NCBI GenBank assembly: GCA_018715885.1
Contig: DVKT01000032.1
Location: forward strand, 15,205-79,204
Direction: 5' to 3'
Length of the DNA: 64,000 nucleotides
Source of the DNA: Caccoplasma intestinavium
GTDB lineage: Bacteria > Bacteroidota > Bacteroidia > Bacteroidales > UBA11471
The translations under genes and the position numbers were made by a program. Below the pieces are notes generated by a model, which searched no databases, had not been told where the DNA came from, and saw nothing but the letters and a program-made list of their open reading frames with translations. Numbering within the stretch: the first letter of the stretch is position 1; every line of letters starts with the position of its first letter. This document shows, one piece after another, positions 1 to 9,039 of the stretch.

Positions 1-390
1 CCCACTCTTAGCTGGACGCTTTTTCAGGGGCGACAATATACGCAGGCTACCCGTCAGGCCAAAGCCGAGTGGCGTGCGAGTATCGAACAATATAACTTGG
101 CGGTGCTTACGGCTGTTCAGGAGGTCGACAATGCAATGGTCAATTACAAAGGGGCTGTCAAGCAGTTGAACGTCCTTTATGATTTGGTCGAACAAGGTAA
201 AATCACATTGAATCTTTCTCTCGATCTATACAAGCGGGGACTTTCGACTTTTCAGAATGTGCTTGATGCGCAGCGTTCGTTATTGGATTATCAAAACGGA
301 CTTGTTTCGGCGCAAGGTGCCGCTCTATCGGCGGTAATAGACCTTTATCGGGCTTTGGGAGGCGGTTGGGATAATGGTTCCTCGGAATAA
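1..390 (+). CDS. TolC/NodT-family outer-membrane efflux factor, C-terminal end
   Basis: The frame is open from base 1, so the gene starts before the window; about 129 C-terminal residues are present. They read as the last helical repeat of an outer-membrane efflux factor: the opening segment PTLSWTLFQG is the typical strand and turn, followed by long alpha-helices (AVQEVDNAMVNYKGAV) and the usual segment GLSTFQNVLDAQRSLLDYQ. By family knowledge it forms the trimeric outer-membrane channel of an RND exporter. The adaptor gene begins 10 bp after the stop and the pump follows, so the three genes are one operon. The order OMF-adaptor-pump, with the OMF first, is somewhat unusual but seen in Bacteroidetes. 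Confidence 0.9.
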   Translation, partial: PTLSWTLFQGRQYTQATRQAKAEWRASIEQYNLAVLTAVQEVDNAMVNYKGAVKQLNVLYDLVEQGKITLNLSLDLYKRGLSTFQNVLDAQRSLLDYQNGLVSAQGAALSAVIDLYRALGGGWDNGSSE

Positions 391-400
391 TTAATGCTAA

Positions 401-1531
401 ATGAAAATATGGGTTATGACATCTCGAAATTTGTTTATTTGTTTTTTGGTAGCGGGTTTTATACTGCAAGCCTGTCGGGAGAAACCATCGGCTGTTTCCG
501 AAGAGGCTCCGCTTATAACGGTTGCTTATCCGCAGCAGCGTTCTGTTACTTTATACAAGGAGTATCCCGGTTATATATCGGCGTGGAATGCCGTCGATGT
601 CGTGGCGAGGGTGTCGGGATATTTACGGGAAAGCCGTCCCGAGGCCGGTACTTTGGTGAAGCAGGGCGAATTGCTCTATGTGATAGAACCTACTTTATAT
701 GAAAATGCCGTAAAACAGGCCGAAGCCGGTGTGCTCAATGCACGGGCTACACTCGATTATGCCCGCAACAACTATACCCGTATGAAAGAAGCCCGGAGCA
801 GTAATGCCGTAAGTGAAATCGATTTGATTCAGGCCCGGTCGAACATGCAAATAGCCGAGGCTGCATTGGCTAATGCCGAGGCTGCATTGAATACGGCACA
901 GACCAATTTGAGTTATTGTTATGTACGGTCGCCCTACACGGGGCATATCTCTCTTACGGCTTATGCCGTAGGCGGGTATATATCGGGGGCTACTTCTCCG
1001 GCGCGTTTATCGACCGTATATCAGGACTCGGCCGTGTATGCCTATTTTTCTATCGAAGATGCCCAATACCTTACCATCGTGGAAAATCTGCGTAAAATGA
1101 AACCTTCGGCTGCCGACCGGAAGGTCGAGGTTTACACGCGGGAAAATTCCGCTCCTTATTCCGGAACGGTGGGATACCTGTCTCCGAATATCAATCTTTC
1201 TACCGGTACGATTACCTTGCGGGCTTCTATCGAAAATCCCCGGGGAGAATTGAAAGACGGGCTATATGTAACGGTGCGTATCAAATCGGCGTATAAAGAA
1301 AATGCTTTGCTTGTTCCGAGCCTATCTGTCGGAACCGACCAACTCGGCAAATATCTGTATGTCGTAGGGGCTGACAACAAGGTGAATTATCGTCATATCG
1401 AAACATCTGGTACGGTCGAAGATACACTCACTATCGTAGAGAGCGGATTACAACCGGGAGAACGCTATGTAAGCAAAGCCTTGCTGAAAGTCAGGGACGG
1501 CATGATTGTGAACCCGAGGCTCGAACCGTAA
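401..1531 (+). CDS. RND efflux periplasmic adaptor (membrane fusion protein), lipoprotein
   Basis: 376 residues, an AcrA/MexA-like adaptor that would bridge the inner-membrane pump and the outer-membrane channel. The N-terminus has a lipoprotein signal ending LQAC, with the modified Cys at residue 25. A lipoyl/hairpin region (about 60-190) contains the coiled-coil helices rich in Ala, Asn and Glu (ALANAEAALNTAQTNLSYC). Beta-barrel and membrane-proximal domains follow; the segment LRASIENPRGELKDGLYVTVRI is typical. An alternative ATG at 416 would still keep the signal peptide. It lies 18 bp before the pump gene. Substrate cannot be told from the sequence. Confidence 0.93.
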   Translation: MKIWVMTSRNLFICFLVAGFILQACREKPSAVSEEAPLITVAYPQQRSVTLYKEYPGYISAWNAVDVVARVSGYLRESRPEAGTLVKQGELLYVIEPTLYENAVKQAEAGVLNARATLDYARNNYTRMKEARSSNAVSEIDLIQARSNMQIAEAALANAEAALNTAQTNLSYCYVRSPYTGHISLTAYAVGGYISGATSPARLSTVYQDSAVYAYFSIEDAQYLTIVENLRKMKPSAADRKVEVYTRENSAPYSGTVGYLSPNINLSTGTITLRASIENPRGELKDGLYVTVRIKSAYKENALLVPSLSVGTDQLGKYLYVVGADNKVNYRHIETSGTVEDTLTIVESGLQPGERYVSKALLKVRDGMIVNPRLEP

Positions 1532-1549
1532 CTATAAAATCAAGAAATT

Positions 1550-4500
1550 ATGTTCTCTAAATTTTTTATAAACCGGCCTATTTTTGCAACGGTCTTGGCC
1601 ATACTCATGGTTTTGGCCGGCGTTGTTTCACTCGAAGTGTTGCCGGTCGCTCAGTTTCCCGATATTACGCCGCCTACCGTGCAGGTATCGGCTGTATATC
1701 CCGGTGCGAGTGCCGAGACAGTGGCTCGCACGGTAGGTACAGTGATAGAAGAGCAGGTGAACGGCGTAGACGGCATGATATATATGAGCTCTACCTCGTC
1801 GTCTTCGGGTGCGTATACGCTTACCGTTACTTTCGAGGTGGGAACCGATATCGATATGGCGACGGTATTGGTACAGAACAGGGTCGCTATTGCCGAAGGA
1901 AATTTGCCCGAGGCTGTGGTAACACAGGGAATCACGACACGTAAGCAATCGACCGATATTGTATTGCTGCTTTCGTTGGAGTCCGACTCTGCTTTGTATA
2001 GCGGATTGTATCTCTCCAATTATGCGCAGCTCAATTTTACCGATGCATTGTCCCGCTTACCCGGTGTCGGTAGTGTAACGGTTTTCGGTGCGGGACGTTA
2101 TAGTATGAGAGTGTGGCTCGACCCGGAGTTGATGCGCATTCGAGGGGTAACGCCAACGGATGTTTTTTCGGCGATACAAGCTCAAAACGTTGAGGTGTCG
2201 GCCGGGACGATAGGAAGTGAACCGCTCGATAGTCGTACCGATTTTCAGTTTACGCTTACTGCGCGGGGACTTCTGACGACAGTTGAGGATTTTGGAAATC
2301 TGGTGGTAAGAGTTTTGCCGGGTGGAAATTATTTACGTTTGCGGGATATTGCCCGAATCGACCTCGGCAGCCAGACGTATGATGTCGTTTCTACACAAAA
2401 CGGTAAGCCGTCGGCATCGATAGCTGTTTACCAGTCTCCCGGTTCGAATGCATTGAGTGTTTCGAAGCAAGTTCGGGCCGAAATGGAAAAGCTCGCCGAG
2501 AATTTGCCAACGGGTGTTCGATATGAAGTGGTTCTCGATACGACCGATTTTGTATCGGCTTCGATCGATGAGGTATTGGTAACATTTGTCGAGACGACAT
2601 TGCTTGTCATACTGGTGATTTTATTATTCTTACAGAATTGGCGGGCGGTGATTATCCCGTCTCTTACCATTCCGGTGTCGCTGATTTGTACTTTTGCCGT
2701 CATGCATTTGTTCGGATTTTCTGTAAATATGCTGACTCTTTTCGGCTTGGTGTTGGCTATTGCCATTGTTGTCGATGATGCTATTGTCGTGGTCGAAAAT
2801 TCGACACGTTTACTCGATACGGGAAAGTATTCGTCGAGGGAGGCGGTCGAACAAGCTATGGGCGAGATCACAGGGCCGGTTGTAGGGGTTGTCTTGGTAT
2901 TGATGGCTGTTTTTATACCTACGGCGTTTGTCGGTGGTATTACTGGGGAGTTGTATAAGCAGTTTGCCTTGACCATTGCCGCCGCGACTTTTTTCAGCGG
3001 ATTCAATTCGCTGACGCTGACACCGGCTCTTTGTGCTCTTTTTTTACGACCCTCTTCCGGGAAAAAATTCATATTTTACCGGAATTTCAATAAAGGGTAT
3101 GACCGGCTTGTATCGGTTTATGTGTCGGTGATAACCCGGTCGATACGACGTCCTATATTTACAACTGTGGTATTTCTTTTGCTTTCGACGGCTGCCATTG
3201 TTCTTTTTTTACGTTGGCCTACCTCTTTTATTCCCGACGAAGATCAGGGGTATTTTATTGTTTCGGTGCAGCTTCCGCAGGCTTCGGGGTTACAGCGTAC
3301 CGAAGAGGTTACTGCCCGTGTCGGCAAGTTATTGGGTGAATATCCCGAAGTAGTTTCTTGTACCGGTATCAACGGATACTCGGTGATGGAAGGGGGTGAG
3401 CTCTCCAATGCGGCCACACTTTTTGTTGTTTTACAGAATTGGGAACTTCGTAAGGGAAAAGGGAAAAGCGCGTTCGACATCATCGACGATTTCAATGTGC
3501 GTGCGCAAAAAATCGAAGAAGCTGTTGTATATGCCGTGAATCCTCCGTCGATTTCGGGGCTGGGAGTAAGCGGCGGATTGGCTTTGGAATTGCAGGATAT
3601 TCGGAATCTGGGAACAACCGAACTCGAAAATGCGGTCGATGCCTTGTTGATGGGGGTGCGGGACATTCCCGAGTTGGCTACGGTGAACAGTTCTTTTCAG
3701 GGAAATTCTCCCCAATACTTTTTGAACGTAGATAGAGATAAAGCAAAAATGCAAGGGTTGAAAATCGATGATATTTTTACGACACTCTCGCTCTATTTAG
3801 GCTCAGCCTATGTGAATGATTTCGTCGATTTCGGTCGTATCTTTCAAGTAAAAATCGGAGCGCAATCCGATAGTCGGGCACGTATCGACGATGTACTTCG
3901 GTTGAGTGTGCGTAATGCCTCGGGAGATATGGTTCCGTTCTCATCGTTTGTTACGATCGAAGAACAACAGGGGCTGGCTACGATTTCCCGCTATAATATG
4001 TATTCGGCGGCTGCCCTTACTGCCGTAACGGCCGAGGGGTATAGTTCTCAGCAGGGGATCGATGCGGTCGAACAACTTGTGGGGCGTTTATTGGGAAATA
4101 ATTTCGGTTATGAGTGGACGGGGACGACTTATCAGGAAACGCAGGCCGGAACATCGGTAAGCCTTATTTTTATATTGGCTCTGTTTGTCGTCTGGCTGGT
4201 ACTATCTGCTCAATATGAGAGTTGGACAAGTCCGATAGCTGTTATTCTCGGACTTCCGTTTGCTATTCTCGGTGCGGTATTGGGTTGTTTTCTTATGGGA
4301 CTTTCTATCAGTGTGTATAGTCAGGTGGGTATTGTGTTGCTCATTGCCCTTTCTGCCAAAAATGCCATTCTTATTGTGGAATTCGCCCGGGATTATAGGG
4401 CGCAAGGAGAACCCGTAGATCAAGCTGCAATCGAGGCCGGCCGGGTGCGTTTGCGTCCGATTCTTATGACTTCATTGGCATTTGTGTTGGGTGTGATGCC

Positions 4501-4699
4501 TTTGCTTTTCGCTTCGGGTGCAGGGGCGGAAAGTCGGATTGCATTGGGTACAGCAGTCGTTTTCGGTATGGCAGTAAATATGATTTTGGGGACATTGTTT
4601 ATCCCTCATTTTTATTGTCTGATGCAACGTCTTGAAGAGCGTTTTACCCGGAATAAACTTTCGCAATCCATGTCTCCGAAAAAGGGTACGGCGGTATAG
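1550..4699 (+). CDS. RND multidrug efflux pump, AcrB/HAE1 family
   Basis: 1049 residues, the full length of an AcrB-type proton-driven inner-membrane exporter. The N-terminus FSKFFINRPIFATVLAILM is the family hallmark. The proton-relay pair is present as D409-D410 in IAIVVDDAIVVVEN, and the partner lysine as K937 in ALSAKNAILIVEF. Twelve membrane segments and two large periplasmic loops are evident. It is the last gene of the efflux operon; a hairpin follows the stop. By homology it exports hydrophobic drugs or bile-type amphiphiles, but specificity is inference. Confidence 0.95.
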   Translation: MFSKFFINRPIFATVLAILMVLAGVVSLEVLPVAQFPDITPPTVQVSAVYPGASAETVARTVGTVIEEQVNGVDGMIYMSSTSSSSGAYTLTVTFEVGTDIDMATVLVQNRVAIAEGNLPEAVVTQGITTRKQSTDIVLLLSLESDSALYSGLYLSNYAQLNFTDALSRLPGVGSVTVFGAGRYSMRVWLDPELMRIRGVTPTDVFSAIQAQNVEVSAGTIGSEPLDSRTDFQFTLTARGLLTTVEDFGNLVVRVLPGGNYLRLRDIARIDLGSQTYDVVSTQNGKPSASIAVYQSPGSNALSVSKQVRAEMEKLAENLPTGVRYEVVLDTTDFVSASIDEVLVTFVETTLLVILVILLFLQNWRAVIIPSLTIPVSLICTFAVMHLFGFSVNMLTLFGLVLAIAIVVDDAIVVVENSTRLLDTGKYSSREAVEQAMGEITGPVVGVVLVLMAVFIPTAFVGGITGELYKQFALTIAAATFFSGFNSLTLTPALCALFLRPSSGKKFIFYRNFNKGYDRLVSVYVSVITRSIRRPIFTTVVFLLLSTAAIVLFLRWPTSFIPDEDQGYFIVSVQLPQASGLQRTEEVTARVGKLLGEYPEVVSCTGINGYSVMEGGELSNAATLFVVLQNWELRKGKGKSAFDIIDDFNVRAQKIEEAVVYAVNPPSISGLGVSGGLALELQDIRNLGTTELENAVDALLMGVRDIPELATVNSSFQGNSPQYFLNVDRDKAKMQGLKIDDIFTTLSLYLGSAYVNDFVDFGRIFQVKIGAQSDSRARIDDVLRLSVRNASGDMVPFSSFVTIEEQQGLATISRYNMYSAAALTAVTAEGYSSQQGIDAVEQLVGRLLGNNFGYEWTGTTYQETQAGTSVSLIFILALFVVWLVLSAQYESWTSPIAVILGLPFAILGAVLGCFLMGLSISVYSQVGIVLLIALSAKNAILIVEFARDYRAQGEPVDQAAIEAGRVRLRPILMTSLAFVLGVMPLLFASGAGAESRIALGTAVVFGMAVNMILGTLFIPHFYCLMQRLEERFTRNKLSQSMSPKKGTAV

Positions 4700-4714
4700 A
4701 AGTGGCGATTCATG

Positions 4715-4757
4715 ATTCATCGATAACGGGTAAAATTTTAATCCGCTATCGATGAAT
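4715..4757. terminator. Hairpin between convergent efflux operon and OMP gene
   Basis: An 11-bp inverted repeat (attcatcgata / tatcgatgaat, 4715-4725 and 4747-4757) lies between the converging stop codons at 4699 and 4766. The flanking T-rich tracts are weak, so it is a plausible but not canonical bidirectional terminator. Confidence 0.45.
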
Positions 4758-4765
4758 GTATTAGG

Positions 4766-5527
4766 TTAAAAATCAACACCTAAGCGTAGAGAAAGGGCAT
4801 GGCGGAGGAGTCTATGGTGATAGACTCCGGTATAAATGAAGAAATTGTCGTTATAATATATATCCTTTTTCACGATTTGTTGTTGCAGATTGTATCCGAA
4901 TGCTATGTTCATGGCGGATTGGCGGTTGAGTATAAAACGCACACCGAATGTCGGATTGAAATAAGCTCCGGTGCTGACTTTATTGTATGCATTTTTACTG
5001 CCAATCGAATACCCTGCTTTTATACCCCAAAAAGGAGTGATATTTGTGTCTGAAAAGTTCGTGCGTAAATCGACGAATAGGGGAATAAATAGATGTTTTC
5101 CTGCCGCATGGTAATCAAGACCGAAGCCCGTACCCAGAAATATGTAAGGATTGAATTGATAGCCATGCGAAGTGGTTATAGAAAAAGCTCCTTTGTCAAT
5201 AGGAATGCCGCTAGCCTTGAAATTAACAATGGTCCCGACCTCTACCGATCCTCGGTATCCTTTCACATCGGTCCGTATGCGATTACTCTTTTCCGACTCC
5301 CGATTTATCGCCTCTTCTTTGGTTATCTTTTCCACTTCATTCATCGGGTAGATAAAGATACTGCCATCGGCCGTTTTTACTTTCAATAAAACATTGGGTT
5401 GCTGTTCGACGATTGTACCGCGTATCACGCTGCCGTTTTTGAGACAGATCACCTCTTGGTAATCCTGGGCCAATAAAGAAAAAACAGAAATGAATGACAA
5501 CAGTCCTGTAACGAATAAACTTTTCAT
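4766..5527 (-). CDS. Secreted outer-membrane beta-barrel protein, unknown role
   Basis: 253 residues from the ATG at 5527, chosen because it gives a clean signal peptide (MKSLFVTGLLSFISVFSLLAQ); the reading frame extends 20 codons further upstream, but those would precede the signal. After cleavage there is a short N-terminal domain (about 20-70: LKNGSVIRGTIVEQQPNVLLKVKTADG) that resembles small SH3-like or LSM-like modules. About 180 residues of alternating beta-strands follow, with Tyr/Phe-rich ends, consistent with an 8-stranded outer-membrane barrel. The last residues LSLRLGVDF fit an OMP C-terminal signal (terminal Phe). Probably monocistronic. No specific function is assigned. Confidence 0.75.
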   Translation of the reverse strand: MKSLFVTGLLSFISVFSLLAQDYQEVICLKNGSVIRGTIVEQQPNVLLKVKTADGSIFIYPMNEVEKITKEEAINRESEKSNRIRTDVKGYRGSVEVGTIVNFKASGIPIDKGAFSITTSHGYQFNPYIFLGTGFGLDYHAAGKHLFIPLFVDLRTNFSDTNITPFWGIKAGYSIGSKNAYNKVSTGAYFNPTFGVRFILNRQSAMNIAFGYNLQQQIVKKDIYYNDNFFIYTGVYHHRLLRHALSLRLGVDF

Positions 5528-5719
5528 CTTGTTTATATTGAAAACATAATATTGCAAAGATATAATATTATTTGATATAAAAAACAATAAGAAAATAATT
5601 TATCAAAAAACATACTTTTGGATGTAGATCGGGATTTGATATAATATCTGTTATGCAGAGTGTCGTATATGCCATTCTGCGAGAAGTAAAGAAGATGTTG
5701 TGGTGTTATTAAGAAAAGA

Positions 5720-5749
5720 AAGCGGCTGCCCGCTATGGGACAGCCGCTT
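5720..5749. terminator. Rho-independent terminator after dipeptidyl peptidase gene
   Basis: Perfect 9-bp stem aagcggctg / cagccgctt (5720-5728 and 5741-5749), 20 bp past the stop of the minus-strand peptidase gene and followed on that strand by a T-rich tract. It closes the run of genes from 12423 down to 5770. Confidence 0.8.
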
Positions 5750-5769
5750 AAATTCGGATTGTGCCGTTA

Positions 5770-7815
5770 TCAATTATAGGAAGGCAGCGGTGAGTAGTCG
5801 CGTGAGTAGCGAAGCATTTGCTCGGCATATCCTTCATCATAGGATACAGTGATATCCGTTATTTCGCCTTTCTCATCGAATACCGGAGTATATACGGGAT
5901 TGACAAAGCCTTTATAAGGCTTGATACCCAAATGGGCATATCGGTCGAGTACTTCGGCATGCAGTTCGGGGTCGACTTTTACACCGTAAGTTTCGACGAG
6001 CTTTTTCCCGGCTTCGTAATCTCCGGTCGATTTGATACGTTGTACTTCGGCGAGCAGTTCCCCTATAAGCGTACGCATTTTCTCATAATCGTTGACGATG
6101 ACATAAGTTTTTCCGTCGCGTTTTCTCAGTTCGAGTACTTTATCATCTGCTCCTTTTTCCAAAATCCAGCGGGCGATGAGCTGACGGTTGCGCATGTGCG
6201 ATTCCTCGATGTTTTTCCCCGGTGCGATGCGGGTAAGTTGGGTCATCAATCCGTTCATCATATATCGGTAATATTCGGCTTTGTATGCTTCTGCATCGGG
6301 AACAAGTCCTAACTCGATAAGTTTTTTGTCGGCCAAAAAATAGAGGGCAAAAAGGTCGGCGCGGGTCTCTTCGAGCGTAGAGCTGTATGACCGCATGGCA
6401 TCGGGATCAGTATCCGGCAACAGTTTTCCCGAACCGTGTCCGAGACACTCGTGTAGGTCGGTATGGAGGTTATCGACGAGGAAACCGTATTTTTCGACCG
6501 ATTTCCGTTCGGTGTCGCTCCACATGAATTCTTGGTTGAATCCGTTTCCTTGTGCGGCTTTGTCATAGGCCGAAGTGATATTTTCGATAGTTACCGATTT
6601 GGAACCGTGCACATGGCGTATCCAGTCGGCATTGGGCAGATTGATACCGATGGGGGTCGAGGGATAGCAATCGCCGGCGAGAATGGCAGCCGTGATGACT
6701 TTGGCCGATACGCCTTTGACCTCTTCTTTCTTGAATGCGGTATCGGTGGGGGAGTTGTTTTCGAACCACTGGGCATTGGCGCTGATGATTTCGGTGCGGT
6801 GGGAGGCGTCGAGGTCTTTGAAGTTTACGATCGATTCCCAACTGCCTTTCAATCCGATAGGGTCGCCATACACTTCTATGAATCCGTTTACAAAGTCGAT
6901 ACGGGAATCGAGGTCGGTTACCCATTGTATCGAGTATTCGTCAAATGTCTTTAAGTCGCCTGTACGATAGTATTCGATAAGCAGGTCGATGACTTGGCGT
7001 TGTTTTTCGTTTTCTGCTACCGCCGAGGCTTTTTCGAGCCAATAAATGATTTTTTCGATAGCGGCTCCGTAATGTCCGCCCAATCGGTTTACTTCTTCAT
7101 AAATTTTCCCTTCACGTTTTACCAGACGGCTGTTCAAACCGTAAGAAACCGGCATGGTGTCGCCGGGTGTTTTCAAGGCGGCATAGAATGTCTCTGCTTC
7201 GTTTTGCGTTACACCGTCGTAATAGTTGCTGGCCGAGGTGGCGATAAGGTCTTCACCGGCAGTAAGATTTACCCGTTTGGACAGAGTATCGGGGTCGAAA
7301 ATAACCGGGCAGATGTTTGCGAGTAATTGTTCGATGTTTCCGTTCTTTTGCAACGGCAGAATTTCTGATGGTAACGAACGTACGGCTTCTTCGAAAAACG
7401 TTTGACTGAATTCGGGCGTGAATTTATCAGTCGAGTAGTGATGATGGATTCCGTTGGCAAACCATACTTGTTTCAAATATTTTTCGAGTGCTTTGAAGTC
7501 GCTACTTTCTTTATCGCCTTTATATTGCGTGTATACGGCTTCGAGCGTGTGGCGTATGGGCAGATTCCATTTTCCGTTTTGATCGAAAAGAATGTCCCTT
7601 CCTTGCAAGGCAGCTTCGGTGAGATAATAAACGAGTTCTTTTTGTCGGAGGGAAAGACTTTCGAATCCCGGTACCCGATACCGAAGTATTTCCAAGTCGG
7701 CAAACTGTTCTACCGAGTAACTGAAATCTTCGGTTTGCGACTGGGTATTTTTTTTGTCGGCACAAGCCGAAAGAAGAGATGCAGTAACCATAACGAAGAT
7801 AAATTTTTTCATCAT
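5770..7815 (-). CDS. Dipeptidyl peptidase III-like M49 metallopeptidase, lipoprotein
   Basis: 681 residues. The zinc site of family M49 is plain: HECLGH at residues 455-460 and EETRAD at 482-487, where the second glutamate is the third zinc ligand. By family knowledge the enzyme releases dipeptides from the N-termini of oligopeptides. A lipoprotein signal (lipobox LSAC, Cys18) places it on the envelope, so it probably works on periplasmic or surface peptides, as in other Bacteroidetes. It lies 30 bp downstream of the rRNA methyltransferase gene and is likely co-transcribed with it; a terminator follows. Confidence 0.93.
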   Translation of the reverse strand: MMKKFIFVMVTASLLSACADKKNTQSQTEDFSYSVEQFADLEILRYRVPGFESLSLRQKELVYYLTEAALQGRDILFDQNGKWNLPIRHTLEAVYTQYKGDKESSDFKALEKYLKQVWFANGIHHHYSTDKFTPEFSQTFFEEAVRSLPSEILPLQKNGNIEQLLANICPVIFDPDTLSKRVNLTAGEDLIATSASNYYDGVTQNEAETFYAALKTPGDTMPVSYGLNSRLVKREGKIYEEVNRLGGHYGAAIEKIIYWLEKASAVAENEKQRQVIDLLIEYYRTGDLKTFDEYSIQWVTDLDSRIDFVNGFIEVYGDPIGLKGSWESIVNFKDLDASHRTEIISANAQWFENNSPTDTAFKKEEVKGVSAKVITAAILAGDCYPSTPIGINLPNADWIRHVHGSKSVTIENITSAYDKAAQGNGFNQEFMWSDTERKSVEKYGFLVDNLHTDLHECLGHGSGKLLPDTDPDAMRSYSSTLEETRADLFALYFLADKKLIELGLVPDAEAYKAEYYRYMMNGLMTQLTRIAPGKNIEESHMRNRQLIARWILEKGADDKVLELRKRDGKTYVIVNDYEKMRTLIGELLAEVQRIKSTGDYEAGKKLVETYGVKVDPELHAEVLDRYAHLGIKPYKGFVNPVYTPVFDEKGEITDITVSYDEGYAEQMLRYSRDYSPLPSYN

Positions 7816-7845
7816 TGTTGTTTTATATGGGGAAAAGAGTGTCGA

Positions 7846-9030
7846 TTATTCAACATAAAGAACCAGCCCTTTGAGATACTCCCCCTCGGGATGGTAAATG
7901 TTTACGGGGTGATCGGCCGGCTGCGTCAGTTGGTGCAGGATACGGACTTTCCGCCGGGCTTGCGCCGCAGCACTGAATACGGCCAGACGGAAATCGTTTT
8001 TACTCACAACCTGTGAACAAGAGAACGTAAAGAGCAATCCTCCGGATTGGATTTTTTCAAAAGCCAAGGCGTTGAGTTTTCTGTAACCTTGCAGTGCATT
8101 GTGCAGTACGTTTTTGTGTTTGGCAAAAGCGGGAGGATCGAGGACAATGAGGTTGTAACGATCTCCCATTTGTTCGAGAAATTTGAAAGCATCTTCGGCG
8201 AATGCTTTGTGCCGCGTATCACCCGGGAAGTTGAGTTCTACATTTTTATTGGTGAGGTCGATGGCTTTCGACGAACTGTCGACCGAATGTACCAGCTTTG
8301 CTCCGCCTCGCATGGCGACGAAAGAAAATCCCCCGGTATAGCAAAACATATTCAGAACCGTACGGTCGTGGGCATAACGTTCGAGCAAAGCGCGGTTTTC
8401 CCTTTGGTCGACGAAAAATCCGGTTTTTTGCCCTTTCAGCCAGTCAACGTAAAATTTCAGACCCCGTTCGGTTGCGATGTTTCCGCAATCGTCGCCGATG
8501 AGGTATTCATTGGTAGGGTCGAGCTGGGCTTTATAGGGGAGGGTCGTTTCCGACTTGTAGAATACGCTTTTCAACGATTCTCCCATGACTTCTTGCAGAG
8601 CCTGTGCCAAAAGGTGTCGGGCGTAGTGCATACCCGGCGAATGTGCCTGCATGACGGCTGTTTTATCGTAGATGTCGATAATGAGTCCCGGCAGGTAATC
8701 GCCTTCTCCGTGCACGAGCCGGTAGGTGTTGTTGTAGCCTTCTTCGATGAGTCCTACGCTGTAACGTACGTCATAGGCGGCGCGCAGACGGGTTTTATAG
8801 AATTCGAGGTCGATATTTTCTTTCTCAAAAGTCAGAATTCTTACCGTGATGCTGCCTATTTGGTAATGTCCGAGGGCGATAAACTCGCCTCGGTTGTTGC
8901 AGACCTCTACAATATCTCCCTCTTCGGGTTGTCCCGTCATGCTCTGTATGGCGCCGGAGAAAACCCACGGGTGAAATCGGCGCAACGATTCGTCCTTGCC
9001 GGGTTTTAGTTTTATCTGTATATATTTCAT
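7846..9030 (-). CDS. rlmI: 23S rRNA (cytosine-C5) methyltransferase, RlmI-like
   Basis: 394 residues. An N-terminal PUA domain (about 1-75, with RRFHPWVFSGAI) is followed by a class I SAM-dependent methyltransferase domain. The SAM-binding loop reads NMFCYTGGFSFVAMRGGA, then VHSVDSSSKA, and motif IV is VLDPPAFAK. The late FSCSQVV holds the Cys expected in RlmI-type m5C enzymes. It likely methylates one 23S rRNA cytosine (C1962 in E. coli numbering); the exact target is inferred. The gene starts 9 bp after rseP, so the two are translationally close and in one operon. Confidence 0.88.
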   Translation of the reverse strand: MKYIQIKLKPGKDESLRRFHPWVFSGAIQSMTGQPEEGDIVEVCNNRGEFIALGHYQIGSITVRILTFEKENIDLEFYKTRLRAAYDVRYSVGLIEEGYNNTYRLVHGEGDYLPGLIIDIYDKTAVMQAHSPGMHYARHLLAQALQEVMGESLKSVFYKSETTLPYKAQLDPTNEYLIGDDCGNIATERGLKFYVDWLKGQKTGFFVDQRENRALLERYAHDRTVLNMFCYTGGFSFVAMRGGAKLVHSVDSSSKAIDLTNKNVELNFPGDTRHKAFAEDAFKFLEQMGDRYNLIVLDPPAFAKHKNVLHNALQGYRKLNALAFEKIQSGGLLFTFSCSQVVSKNDFRLAVFSAAAQARRKVRILHQLTQPADHPVNIYHPEGEYLKGLVLYVE

Positions 9031-9039
9031 GAGAGTATC

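Noticed and set aside
8047..9009. 320-residue plus-strand frame over the rRNA methyltransferase
   Set aside because: Antisense shadow; the minus-strand gene has PUA and SAM motifs.
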